Assembly: GCA_963810945.1 (NCBI GenBank)
Contig: CAWEPI010000008.1
Coordinates: 186,001 to 250,000, forward strand
DNA: 64,000 nucleotides
Origin: JAOUEA01 sp963810945
GTDB lineage: Bacteria > Actinomycetota > UBA4738 > HRBIN12
Direction of reading: 5' to 3'
A program made the translations under genes and the position numbers. The notes under the pieces are model-generated. The model did no database searches, was not told where the DNA came from, and saw only the letters and a program-made list of their open reading frames with translations. How positions within the stretch are numbered: the stretch's first letter is position 1; each line of letters begins with the position of its first letter. Below are positions 44,606 through 53,620 of the stretch, piece by piece.

Positions 44606-44611
44606 ATCCTA
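44606..44611 (-). promoter_or_regulatory. Leaderless-type -10 box of the RsiG-like gene
   Basis: TAGGAT on the minus strand with exactly 6 bases to the GTG at 44599. Confidence 0.5.
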
Positions 44612-44654
44612 CGGGGCGGAGCGGATACGCGAACACGCCGGGGCCGCCTCGCGT

Positions 44655-45719
44655 TCAACAGACGCCGAGCAACGCGGAGTAGGGGTCGATCGCCGCGCCG
44701 CCGCCCGGGTGGTACTCGAAGTGCAGGTGGTTCACCGAGGTGTCGCCGGTCGAGCCAACCAAGCCGATCGCCTCGCCCGCGCTCACGTGGCTCCCCTCGC
44801 CCGGACCCGCGTAGGAGCTGAAATGCGTGTAGAAGGTCCAGTCGGCGCTGCCGTCGTGGAAGATCACGGTGCCGTAGCCGCCCGTGGAGCTGCTCGTGCG
44901 ATGCACGGTGCCGGCGTGCACCGCCACCACGGGCGTGCCGAAGGCGGCGATCATGTCGATGCCCTCGTGCGTGCGGCCGCCGGGCCGCGGGTCGCCGAAC
45001 GAGTCCGTGAACGAGGTGGGCCCGTTGACCGGGCAGGTCTGGAGCCATCCCGAACCCGACACCGGAGGCGGTGAGCCCGTGCCCGGGCCCCCCGACGGTG
45101 CGTCGCCGGTCGTCCCGGGCGTCGACGCAGCCTGCTCCGCGGCCAGCCGCTGCTGCAGGTCCGCCGCGCGCGCCTCGAACTCGGCGACCTTCGCGCGGAT
45201 CGCCGCCTCCTGCTGTTGGAGCGACGCCAGGGCGGCGGTGCGCTGGGCGATCGCGCCGGCCAGCTGATCCCGTTGCCACGCGAGCTCCTGCGACTGGACG
45301 GCGACACGGGCGGCGAGGTCGGTGTCCTGCTGGGCGAGCGCGCTCGCGTACTGCAGACGGTCCGTGGCCTCGGCCAGCGAAGACGACGTGATCAGCGCCA
45401 CCACCGGCTGGCTCGCCCCGGCCATGAAGATCTCCGCGGCGCGCGTGTTCAGTTCCTCTCGGGCGCCGACCAACGCGCCCTCGAGCTCCCCGATACGCTT
45501 CGTGGCCGCGTCGGCGGCGTCCTGGGCCTCGGCGAGCTGCGCCTGGGCGTCTTGCCAGCGCGCCGCGACGGCATCGAGCTCCGCGCGTGCGGCGTCGGCC
45601 TGTTGCTTGGCCGTCTCGAGATCGCTCGCGGTGTCGGCGTTCGCGGGCAGCGCGGCCGCGGCGAGCGCCAGAGCGGCGACCACCACGATGGATGCGCGGA
45701 ACAGCTTGGAGAAGGGGAT
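44655..45719 (-). CDS. Secreted M23-family peptidoglycan peptidase with coiled coil, apparent ATC start
   Basis: About 354 residues. A signal peptide (residues 2-29, ending PANA) leads into a long coiled coil (about 33-210), a Gly/Pro linker and a C-terminal M23 (LytM) domain with zinc ligands in GRTHEGIDM and NHLHFEYH. It resembles NlpD/EnvC-like cell-wall hydrolases or activators. No ATG, GTG or TTG lies between the upstream gene and the signal peptide in this frame. A strong GGAGG sits 5 bases before ATC at 45719, so the start is a rare AUC codon or an ATG misread in the sequence. A TAGCCT box is at 45755-45760. Confidence 0.85.
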   Translation of the reverse strand: MPFSKLFRASIVVVAALALAAAALPANADTASDLETAKQQADAARAELDAVAARWQDAQAQLAEAQDAADAATKRIGELEGALVGAREELNTRAAEIFMAGASQPVVALITSSSLAEATDRLQYASALAQQDTDLAARVAVQSQELAWQRDQLAGAIAQRTAALASLQQQEAAIRAKVAEFEARAADLQQRLAAEQAASTPGTTGDAPSGGPGTGSPPPVSGSGWLQTCPVNGPTSFTDSFGDPRPGGRTHEGIDMIAAFGTPVVAVHAGTVHRTSSSTGGYGTVIFHDGSADWTFYTHFSSYAGPGEGSHVSAGEAIGLVGSTGDTSVNHLHFEYHPGGGAAIDPYSALLGVC

Positions 45720-45780
45720 CGTTGCCTCCAGGGGCCGGAAGAACGTTCCCCCGGAGGCTACCAGCGCGCATCGAGGCAGG

Positions 45781-46311
45781 TCACGCGCCCTGTTGCGGGT
45801 CCAACCCCCGTGCTCGGAAGCGCTCGATCTCCTCGCGCAGCGCACCCAGATGCTCCAGCTGGATCAGATCCTTCGGGCGCCCGGCCGCGCGCTTCATGCG
45901 CATGAGATCGTCCAGGGACGCCACGCGCACCACGAGGTCTGTTCCCAGATCGATCGAGGTCGCGCCCGCGTCGAGATCCTCATAGCCGCTCGTACCCCTG
46001 GGCGTTCCCAGGATGTCGAACGCGCCGGCCGACGTCGAGAACGTGAACGTGTCGCCGTGCCGAAGCGAGAGAGCGTCGATCACGAACGGGCTGTCGTCAG
46101 GCACATCGGGCCCTCGGAGGCGAGCATCGAGATCCTTGAGGGCCGCCGCCAGCCGTTCGAGGTTCTCCCCATCGCGGGCGTAGCAGATGTCGAGATCGTT
46201 GGTGATATCGGGCGTGCCACGCAGGTTGCCGGCCAACCCACCCACCACGACGAAGCGCACGCCATGCGCGTCGAGGGCTCGAAGGATCGCATCCGGGTCG
46301 AACCCGGTCAT
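45781..46311 (-). CDS. Nucleotidyltransferase, AbiEii-like, partner of an Xre regulator
   Basis: 176 residues. The nucleotidyltransferase signature is FVVVGGLAGNLRGTPDITNDLDIC near residues 20-43, with the metal-binding DLD. The C-terminus is helical. It overlaps the upstream helix-turn-helix gene by 4 bases (ATGA), an arrangement found in toxin-antitoxin modules with nucleotidyltransferase toxins. Toxicity is inferred, not shown. Confidence 0.8.
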   Translation of the reverse strand: MTGFDPDAILRALDAHGVRFVVVGGLAGNLRGTPDITNDLDICYARDGENLERLAAALKDLDARLRGPDVPDDSPFVIDALSLRHGDTFTFSTSAGAFDILGTPRGTSGYEDLDAGATSIDLGTDLVVRVASLDDLMRMKRAAGRPKDLIQLEHLGALREEIERFRARGLDPQQGA

Positions 46312-46634
46312 GCAGGCACCTCGCGCGCACGAGTGAGGAGAGCCGCGACGGCCTTCGACGACCCGACCGCGTACGCGAGCCTCTGCGCAGGTGTTCGATG
46401 GAGTCCGTCCCAGAGCTGTCCGCGGTCGATACCTGCACCGGGTCGATCCATCACCTCGAGCTGCATCCCGCAGGCCTCGATCAGCGGCGCCAGCGTCGCT
46501 AGCGACGGCGAGACCTGCCCCCGCTCGATCCGGGAGATCGTCGGCTGGGGCACCCCCGCACGACGCGCCAGTTCGCGCTGGGTGAACCCCGCACGTCGGC
46601 GTGCCATCCGGAGCATCGCAGCAGTCTCCTGCAT
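46308..46634 (-). CDS. Xre-family helix-turn-helix protein, candidate antitoxin
   Basis: 108 residues from the ATG at 46634, which lies 6 bases after TATCAT (leaderless pattern); an internal ATG at 46616 has a GCAGGAG ribosome site and is the alternative. The Xre domain is LRMARRRAGFTQRELARRAG, then VPQPTISRIERGQ, covering about residues 8-60. The C-terminal half is unassigned. Two perfect GATACGTATC palindromes in its promoter are the probable operators. Confidence 0.85.
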   Translation of the reverse strand: MQETAAMLRMARRRAGFTQRELARRAGVPQPTISRIERGQVSPSLATLAPLIEACGMQLEVMDRPGAGIDRGQLWDGLHRTPAQRLAYAVGSSKAVAALLTRAREVPA

Positions 46635-46640
46635 GCTGGG

Positions 46641-46682
46641 ATGATAGCAGATACGTATCAGCCTTGATACCGGATACGTATC
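46641..46682. promoter_or_regulatory. Xre promoter with two GATACGTATC operators
   Basis: The 10-bp perfect palindrome GATACGTATC occurs at 46650-46659 and 46673-46682, 23 bases apart, with a further TTGATAC half-site between them. The first copy lies between the -10 box (TATCAT, 46641-46646) and the expected -35, so binding would block transcription of the Xre/nucleotidyltransferase pair. Confidence 0.7.
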
Positions 46683-46742
46683 GCCTGGCTGGGGGATCCG
46701 TCACGTGTTGCCCGCCGACGCGTCGGGCCGCAGACTACGCGC

Positions 46743-48298
46743 ATGCCGCGCCGTGCGCCGTCGAACCAGATCCTGGCGTCAGTGCTGTTCACGGACATCG
46801 TGGGGTCGACGGAGACCGCCGCACGTCTCGGCGACCGTGGCTGGAAGCAGCTCCTCGCCAAGCACCACGCCATCATGCGGAAGGAGCTGAAGCGCTTCCG
46901 CGGCCAGGAGATGGATACCGCCGGCGACGGGTTCTTCGCGACGTTCGCGCAACCGGCCGACGCCATCCTCTGCGCGGTGGCCGTCGCGCAGCGGCTGGCG
47001 CCGCTCGACGTGCGTATCCGCGCAGGCGTGCACATGGGCCAGGTGGAGGTGGGCGGTCCCAAGGTGCAGGGCATCGCGGTGAACATCGGGGCTCGCGTGG
47101 TGGCGAAGGCACAAGGCGACGAGGTCCTCGTCTCGAGCACCGTCCGCGACGCGCTGGCGGGCGCGGACATCGGGTTCGAAGATCGAGGCACCTTCGAGCT
47201 GAAGGGCATCCCCGGCGAGTGGCACCTCTTCGCGGTGGAGCGAGAAGACGCCCTCGTCGCCCGGGCGCTCGGCAACGAGCCCGTGGAGTCGCCTGAGGAG
47301 GGAGGCTCGGCGCCGCCCTGGTACCGGCAGCGAGGCGCACTCGTCGCGATCGCGGCGGTCGCCGTCGTCGCTGTGGTGGCCGGCGTGCTGTTGTCTCGAG
47401 GTGGCGGGACCCCTGCGTTCGCTCCGGCGGTCAATACCGTGATCGCGCTCGATCCCTCGGACGCGTCCGTGGTGACAGGAGCGCCGGTGGGCGACGCCCC
47501 GCTCGCCGTTGCGGCCGATGACCAGCATGTCTGGGTGGCGAACTACAACAGTGGGAACGTGACGAAGGTCGACCCGAGCGGCGAAGCAGCCCCGCTCACG
47601 CTGTCGGTCGATCCTCCCGGCAATCCCACCGCCGTCGCCGTCGGCGACAGCTCGGCATGGGTCGCGATCGGCGGCACCGGTCGCGCCGTCGATGCCTACA
47701 CAGCGAACGCATCGACACCGAAGTCCTTCCCCCTGGACTCGAGTCCGGTCGGCATCGCCTACGGAGACGGGATGGTTTGGGCGGTCGACAAGGAGCGCGG
47801 GGACCTGTGGAAGATCGACGCAGCATCGGGAGCCGATCCCGTCGGCTTCCATCTCCTCGACGGCGGGGGCTTGGAAGGCGTCGCCTTCGGCGATGGGGCG
47901 GTGTGGGTCGCAGCGGGCCTCGGGAACCAGGCTGTCCTGCGCGTGGATCCCGCGACCGGAAAGGAGGTGGACCGGATCGAACTACCGGTGACCCGGCGGG
48001 GATCGCGTTCGGCGAGGGCTCGATATGGGTCACGATCCCCGACCTCGACCAGGTCAAGCGCATCGATCCAGATCGAGGCGGACTAGTGACGATCGCTGAC
48101 CCCCGCTTCGATGGACCGGAAGGCGTGGCGGTCGGCGACGGAGCCGCTTGGGTGACCTACACGAACAGCCGTAACGTGGTCCGCATCGATGCAGGCTCCA
48201 ACCGCGCGACCCAGCAAGTCACGTTGGACCAAGGTCTCGTCCCTTGGGGAGTGGCGGTCGGCGCCGGCCTTGTGTGGGTGACGGTGACCGCGCCGTGA
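46743..48298 (+). CDS. Class III adenylate/guanylate cyclase fused to a beta-propeller, frameshifted
   Basis: About 518 residues. The cytoplasmic cyclase domain (about 10-165) has metal Asp in LFTDIVGST and in DTAGDGFFATF, and the Asn and Arg of VNIGARVV. One helix lies at about 200-220. The outside part has repeated blades (VAVGDSSAWVAIGG, IAYGDGMVWAVD, VAFGDGAVWVAA, IAFGEGSIWVTI, VAVGDGAAWVTY, VAVGAGLVWVTV), so about seven. The frame changes near 47988; one missing base restores VTGDPAGIAFGEG. It may sense an external signal with the propeller. Confidence 0.85.
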
Positions 48299-48313
48299 TC
48301 GAGGTTGCGACGC

Positions 48314-50230
48314 CTATGACCCGAGCGCGATCGCGTCGAGGGCCGGCCTCGGATAGTCGACGGCCTGATCGACCGTGAATCGATCGATACGCGATCCGTA
48401 GATCCACGCGTCCAACGGGGTGGCGATCGGCACGTCGGCAACGAGTTCTTCCATCATGGAGCGGTCGACGTCGGCCCAGCACCGGGCGGCGGTTCCGAAC
48501 AAGAGCGGCTGACACTCGGCGATCCGCGCATCCACGTTGGGCACATGCGTCACCGGGAAGCCGTACCGACGCAGGAACTCGGGGGATGCGCCCACCAGCG
48601 TACGGTTCCCGATCGTTGTCTCCTTCGCCGACCGGATACCCTCGCTGTTGTAGAGCGTGCGCAAGAAGGTCGCCGCTCCCGGATAGTCCTTGGTGTACGC
48701 GCTCATCAACCGGATCGCGACGTGCCGGCGGAGGGCGGGCGCGAAATACCCGCCCGGGGGAAAGGGATCCAGCTTCTCGAGATGGAACCGCAACCCGAGC
48801 GGACGTAGCTCGTCGGCAACGAGCAGGGCCGCGGGGCCCCACTCGGGGTGGATGGGGAACGCCGGAACGTAGGCCAAGTCGCCAGAGCAAGACGACACGT
48901 CGCAGCGTCCGTCGCCATTGCGGTCGTATCGGGACTTCCGCATCTCGGCGCGCGCGGCCGCGAGGCGCGCCGCGTCGGAGCTCGACGCGCTCAACCAGGA
49001 TGGAACGTAGTTGACCAGGAGGTTCTCCTCCTGGCTGTCGAGCGCCATGTGATATGCGGGGGTCGCGGGCCCTCCGGCGGCGACGACCTTGGCCACCGCA
49101 TCGCGATCGATCGCGATCGCGACCGCCCGCCGGACATGTGGATCGTCGAACGGTGGAACCGCGAGGTTCAACTCGGCGTACAGCACGCGATCCGCGGGGA
49201 CCTCGGCGACCCGACCGGCCGGTCGCGCCTTCTGAGCTTCCCCAGCGGAGGCGAGCTGATCGAACAGCAGGTCGACGCGGCCGGAACGCAACCAGGCCCC
49301 GCCCGCTCCCTCCGGCACGCGGATCAGCTCGATGCGATCGGCGTAGGCGGGACGCAGGGGATCCGTGGCGGGATCCCACGATGGGTTGCGCACGAGACTG
49401 ACGCTGTTCGAGGAGTATCCGGATGCTGGAACGTCCGCCTCCGGATCCATCTGCTCGCTCCCTGCGAGCATGTAAGGCCCCGACGAAACGATGTACCCGG
49501 AACCATCGTCATCGTGTCCCTGGAGGATCCCGTACTTGGCGTCCCCGTGGGCGGGATCTGACGGGATCGGTGCGGTGTATGGCATCGCCATCAGGTAGCC
49601 GAGGTCTCCGTTCGCCTGCTCGAGCGTGATGCGCAACGTGTAGGGATCCGGGACCTCGAGGCCAGAGATGGTCGTGTGCCCTGCGCGGCCATACCCGCTC
49701 GCACCGGCGATCACGCCTCGGTAGAACCCGGGCCACCATGCATCGATGGGGGGACCGGTCACGTTCGGATCCAGCAGCCGCTCGAGCGAACGGACGAAAT
49801 CGGGTGCCGTGATCTCCACGTTCTGCAGCGGGGGCCCGTAGTGCAGCCCGGGCTTCAGATGGAACGTCCACGTGAGCCCGTCGTTCGACACGTCGGGGAG
49901 CGACGTCGCGAGGTCGGGCTGCAGGACGGTCCCACCCTCTGCGGTCGACCCCGCACGATACGACAGGAGCGAACGCCCGAGACAGCACCGGCCGAGTTCC
50001 TCGACGTTGGTGTTGTCCGCGACATCCACTTGCGGATCCCAACCCCAGGGCTTCACGGTCGTGACGCCGACCCGCAGCGTCCCTCCGTGGGGCAGACCCG
50101 AAGCTGAGGCCTCGCTCGACGGCTCCTGAGACGATCCCCCCGTACACGACGCCAGCAGGAGCGCGAGCACCACCAGACCTGGCCGCCACAGCTGGCGTGT
50201 GCCCCCCGAGGCCCCGTCGCGCATACCCAT
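48314..50230 (-). CDS. Solute-binding lipoprotein, peptide/nickel ABC family 5
   Basis: 638 residues. The lipobox Cys is at residue 29 (LLASC) after a hydrophobic signal. The SBP_bac_5 fold is seen in GGTLRVGV, then LATSLPDVSNDGLTWTFHLKPGLHY, and VRRAVAIAIDRDAV. An EF-hand-like loop (DRNGDGRCDV) is inserted in the C-terminal half, as in some actinobacterial members. No permease or ATPase genes adjoin it. The ATG at 50230 is chosen over an upstream in-frame ATG because the signal starts there. Confidence 0.85.
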   Translation of the reverse strand: MGMRDGASGGTRQLWRPGLVVLALLLASCTGGSSQEPSSEASASGLPHGGTLRVGVTTVKPWGWDPQVDVADNTNVEELGRCCLGRSLLSYRAGSTAEGGTVLQPDLATSLPDVSNDGLTWTFHLKPGLHYGPPLQNVEITAPDFVRSLERLLDPNVTGPPIDAWWPGFYRGVIAGASGYGRAGHTTISGLEVPDPYTLRITLEQANGDLGYLMAMPYTAPIPSDPAHGDAKYGILQGHDDDGSGYIVSSGPYMLAGSEQMDPEADVPASGYSSNSVSLVRNPSWDPATDPLRPAYADRIELIRVPEGAGGAWLRSGRVDLLFDQLASAGEAQKARPAGRVAEVPADRVLYAELNLAVPPFDDPHVRRAVAIAIDRDAVAKVVAAGGPATPAYHMALDSQEENLLVNYVPSWLSASSSDAARLAAARAEMRKSRYDRNGDGRCDVSSCSGDLAYVPAFPIHPEWGPAALLVADELRPLGLRFHLEKLDPFPPGGYFAPALRRHVAIRLMSAYTKDYPGAATFLRTLYNSEGIRSAKETTIGNRTLVGASPEFLRRYGFPVTHVPNVDARIAECQPLLFGTAARCWADVDRSMMEELVADVPIATPLDAWIYGSRIDRFTVDQAVDYPRPALDAIALGS

Positions 50231-50321
50231 GTCGGGCACTGTGCGCCGCTCCGGAGTTCGGCGCAACGCAACCCGGCACCGACCGAGGGTGCCGTCGGTC
50301 ACGTCAGGGCTGTGACGAGGG

Positions 50322-51497
50322 TTACGGCTCCTGACCCTGCATCGCGGCGATCAGGATGTCGGCGACCTGGGGGCGGGAGAACTCGATCGGCGGGCGCTCC
50401 CCGTTGCGCAGCATCTCGCGCACCTTCGTGCCGGAGAGCGAGATCCGGGTCTCCTCGCCGTGGGGGCAGGTCTTCGGCGACGCCATGCCCTCGCACGCGT
50501 TGCACCAGAACGAGTGCTCGAAGTTCAGCGTGGTGATGCCCAGCTCGCCGGGCTCGAACTCGGTGAAGATCTGCTGCGCGTCGTAGGTGCCGTAGTAGCT
50601 GCCCACGCCGGCGTGGTCGCGGCCCACGATGAAGTGCGTGCATCCGTAGTTCTTGCGCGCGATCGCGTGCCAGATGGCCTCGCGCGGGCCCGCGTAGCGC
50701 ATCGCCGCCGGGAAGACGCTCACCATCGCGCGGTCCTTCGGGTAGTAGCCCTCGAACAACGCCTCGTAGCAGCGCATGCGCACGTCGGCGGGCACGTCGT
50801 CACCTTTGGTGGCGCCCACGAGCGGGTGCACGAGCAGGCCGTCGACGATCTCGAGCGCGCACTTCTGGATGTACTCGTGCGCGCGATGGATCGGGTTGCG
50901 GGTCTGGAAGCCCACGACGGTCTTCCAGCCGCGCTCGGCGAACACCGCGCGCGTCTCGGCCGGCGTGAGCCGATAGTTGAGGAAGTCGTCGTGGGACGGG
51001 AGCGCGATCACCTCGAGCGTCCCGGCGGCGCAGTTGTCGCCGGCGGCCAGGACCGCGGCCACGCCCGGGTGCTCGGCGTCGTCGGTCCGGTAGACCGAGA
51101 TGGACTCCTTCTGCTTGTCGCGCTTGAAGATCTCGGAGATGCGCAGCACGGCGAGCGGCTCGGCGCCCTCCGACGGCAGGAGCGCGACGGCGTCGGCCCC
51201 GCCCAGGCGGTGCGCCTCGTCGTCGGTGAGCGAGAGCGTGACCGGGATCGCCCACGGCAGGCCGTTCGCGAGGCGCATGTCCTCGAGCACCGCGTGGTAG
51301 TCGGCGGACCCCTGGAAGCCGGTGAGGGGCGAGAGCGCGCCCGTTGCCAGCATCTCCAGGTCGGAGAGCTCGCGCTCGCTCACGACGACCTTGGGCAGGT
51401 TGGCGGCCTCGGCCTTCAGCGCCTCGGCGCGGGCGTCGTCGACGATGAGATCGACGAGCGTGCCGCCGTGCGGCGCGATCGGGTAGGACTCGGACAT
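50322..51497 (-). CDS. sat: Sulfate adenylyltransferase (monofunctional, dissimilatory-like fold)
   Basis: 391 residues. It forms APS from sulfate and ATP. The PUA-like N-domain (LSDLEMLATGALSPLTGF) is followed by the catalytic QTRNPIHRAHEYI and GRDHAGVGSYYG motifs. Near residues 340-355 four cysteines (CNAC...CPH region) form a zinc site typical of some Sat proteins. An AAGGAG ribosome site and a TACACT box (51561-51566) lie upstream. It is divergent from cysH with a 173-base shared region. Confidence 0.95.
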   Translation of the reverse strand: MSESYPIAPHGGTLVDLIVDDARAEALKAEAANLPKVVVSERELSDLEMLATGALSPLTGFQGSADYHAVLEDMRLANGLPWAIPVTLSLTDDEAHRLGGADAVALLPSEGAEPLAVLRISEIFKRDKQKESISVYRTDDAEHPGVAAVLAAGDNCAAGTLEVIALPSHDDFLNYRLTPAETRAVFAERGWKTVVGFQTRNPIHRAHEYIQKCALEIVDGLLVHPLVGATKGDDVPADVRMRCYEALFEGYYPKDRAMVSVFPAAMRYAGPREAIWHAIARKNYGCTHFIVGRDHAGVGSYYGTYDAQQIFTEFEPGELGITTLNFEHSFWCNACEGMASPKTCPHGEETRISLSGTKVREMLRNGERPPIEFSRPQVADILIAAMQGQEP

Positions 51498-51670
51498 CGT
51501 GTTCCAGCTCCTTCGGGGTCGGGTGAACGCGGCCCGCGACCCGCGCGGGCGCCGCGCCTCAGTGTACGGAACCCGCGGAACGCCGGTCCGGAGCGCCCTC
51601 ACGACCCGCCGGGGGGTGCACCCGCTCCGGCCGCTTCCGGGTATGCTCGCCGCGACCCCGAGAGGTGCCC

Positions 51671-52402
51671 ATGCAGACCCTCCTCCCCGAAGAAGAACTC
51701 GTCGCGCTGAACCTCGCGTTCGAAGACGCGCATCCGCGCGAGATCCTCAGCTGGGCGTTGGAGGCCTCCGGGCTCGAGCGGATCGCCGTGGCGTCGGCGT
51801 TCCAGAGCGAGGGCACCGTGGTGATGCATCTCGCCACGCAGATCCGGCCCCGCATCCCGATCCTCTTCCTGGAGACGGGCTACCAGTTCGCCGAGACGCT
51901 CGCCTTCAAGCAGCAGATGACCGAACGCCTCAACCTCAACGTGGTGGACCTCTACGGCGAGTACACCGTGGAACGCCAGGCGAAGGAGTTCGGTCCCCGT
52001 CTGTTCGAGAGCGACCCCGAGCGGTGCTGCGAGCTCAACAAGGTCCGGCCCATGTTCGAGGCGCTCCGCGGCTTCGACGCGTGGGTGACCGCGCTCCGCC
52101 GCGACTCCTCCCCCACCCGCGCCAACGCGCCGTTCGTGGAGCAGTACGAGATCGAGCCGGACCGCTGGATGGTGAAGGTCAACCCGATGGCGACCTGGAC
52201 GCATCGCGACGTCTGGAACTACCTGAAGGAGCACGACCTCCCGCACAACCCGCTCTACGACCTGGGGTACTCCTCGATCGGCTGCGCGCCGTGCACACGG
52301 ATGCGCTTCGCGGGCGAGCCCGAGCGAGCCGGACGCTGGGCCGGCAAGCCGAAGTGGGAGTGCGGGATCCACGCGAACGAGGCGGCCCAGCAGAAGGCCT
52401 GA
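51671..52402 (+). CDS. cysH: Phosphoadenosine/adenosine phosphosulfate reductase, APS type
   Basis: 243 residues. It reduces activated sulfate to sulfite. Substrate motifs are VASAFQSEGTVV and LETGYQFAET. The cysteine pairs CCELNKV and GCAPCTR mark a [4Fe-4S] cluster, so APS rather than PAPS is the likely substrate. The redox-active ECGIH is near the C-terminus. ATG at 51671 has a GAGAGGT ribosome site; TATGCT at 51642-51647 may be the -10. It works directly after Sat. Confidence 0.94.
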   Translation: MQTLLPEEELVALNLAFEDAHPREILSWALEASGLERIAVASAFQSEGTVVMHLATQIRPRIPILFLETGYQFAETLAFKQQMTERLNLNVVDLYGEYTVERQAKEFGPRLFESDPERCCELNKVRPMFEALRGFDAWVTALRRDSSPTRANAPFVEQYEIEPDRWMVKVNPMATWTHRDVWNYLKEHDLPHNPLYDLGYSSIGCAPCTRMRFAGEPERAGRWAGKPKWECGIHANEAAQQKA

Positions 52403-52412
52403 CGCGGATCCC

Positions 52413-53327
52413 TCAGGCCACGACCCAGAGCGCCTCGCGCGCGAGCTCGATCTCGAGCCGCCGGTGGTCACCCAGCGAGTCGCCGTCCACCTGCACGGGG
52501 AACGGCTCGGCGGCCGTCACCAGCACGTGCGAGGCATCGTGGATGTAGTCGATGTCGCGGCCCTGGACGTGGCGGGCCGACCCGAAGACCTGCCACGCCA
52601 CGCGCGGGACGCTCCGCCGGTTCAGCTTGCGCACCGAGAGCACATCGAGGCCGGTGTCGAGCGAGGCCTGCGGCGTCATCCGGAGCCCGCGCTCCTTGTA
52701 GTACGTGTACGGGTCCGTCCGCCCGACCATCACCGACAGCGACGGCACCGGCTCCGCGTCGTCCACCGAGATCTCCAGGTCGGGGGCGCGACCCGCGTAC
52801 CCCACGAGCAGCTCCCACGCCACCGAGCGGAACGCCACCCGGTCGAACTTGGCCTTGGTCTTGGGGAACTTGGCGTCCATCCGTTGCATCGCCGCGGCGT
52901 CGACGCCGGCGCCGCAGTTCACCGCGAAGTACCGGCCGTCCGCGCGCCCCAGGTGCAGCTTGAACGCATCGTCGTCCAGCGCCTTGCCGATCAGCACCCC
53001 GGTGGCCTCCACGGGGTCGGTGGGCAGGCCGAGCGCGCGCACCAGGATGTTCGTGGCGCCGCCCGGCAGGACGCCGAGCGCGGTCTCGGTGCCGGCGAGC
53101 GCGTTCACCACCTCGTTGATCGTGCCGTCGCCGCTGAAGACCACGACGAGATCGGAGCCCTCCTCCACGGCCTGCGCCGCGATCTCGGAGGCGTGGCCTC
53201 GCTCCTTGGTCTCCGTCACCTCCAGGTGGAAGTCGGCGGACAGCGCCTTCTCGATCACGGCGAGCGTGGGTTTGGACACCGTCCGTGCGACGGGATTCAC
53301 GATGAGGAGGAGCCGCTGGAAGCGCAT
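52413..53327 (-). CDS. Diacylglycerol/lipid kinase family protein (YegS/DagK-like)
   Basis: 304 residues. The kinase motifs are LLIVNPVART at the N-terminus, FSGDGTINEVVNALAG near residue 63 and LGVLPGGATN near 85. The later GYAGRAPDLEI and VQVDGDSLGDHRRLEI match the C-terminal beta domain. It phosphorylates a membrane lipid; which one is not evident. It is convergent with cysH, 10 bases apart. Confidence 0.92.
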   Translation of the reverse strand: MRFQRLLLIVNPVARTVSKPTLAVIEKALSADFHLEVTETKERGHASEIAAQAVEEGSDLVVVFSGDGTINEVVNALAGTETALGVLPGGATNILVRALGLPTDPVEATGVLIGKALDDDAFKLHLGRADGRYFAVNCGAGVDAAAMQRMDAKFPKTKAKFDRVAFRSVAWELLVGYAGRAPDLEISVDDAEPVPSLSVMVGRTDPYTYYKERGLRMTPQASLDTGLDVLSVRKLNRRSVPRVAWQVFGSARHVQGRDIDYIHDASHVLVTAAEPFPVQVDGDSLGDHRRLEIELAREALWVVA

Positions 53328-53383
53328 GCGCCCGCTCAGTATCCCAGGGGTACCCCGGTGCCGCTCGTAACCGACTAACCGAC

Positions 53384-53620
53384 TCAGCCGCCCGAGACCG
53401 GCGGCAGGAGCGCCACCTCATCGCCCTCCGCTACCGGGACGCCCCGGTCCGCACGCTCGCCGTTCACCACGAACGAAGAGACCGCGGCCACCGACGCGAA
53501 GCGCTCGCCGTGGCGCGCCGAGAGATCATCCACGATCTCCCCCACCGTCATGCCGCTCGCCTCCACCTCGGAGGCGCCCGCCGCCTCGCGGAGCGCGGCG
53601 AACAGCCGTACGCGGATCAC
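53384..53620 (-). CDS. MoaD/ThiS-family sulfur carrier
   Basis: 78 residues from a GTG. The ubiquitin-like fold shows VRLFAALREAAG at the N-terminus, FVVNGERAD, and VALLPPVSGG with the terminal Gly-Gly that is adenylated and thiocarboxylated. MoaD function (molybdopterin synthase small subunit) is favoured over ThiS by the LRE-x-AG and LPPVSGG motifs. Partner genes are not nearby. The start overlaps the hydrolase stop. Confidence 0.88.
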   Translation of the reverse strand: MIRVRLFAALREAAGASEVEASGMTVGEIVDDLSARHGERFASVAAVSSFVVNGERADRGVPVAEGDEVALLPPVSGG

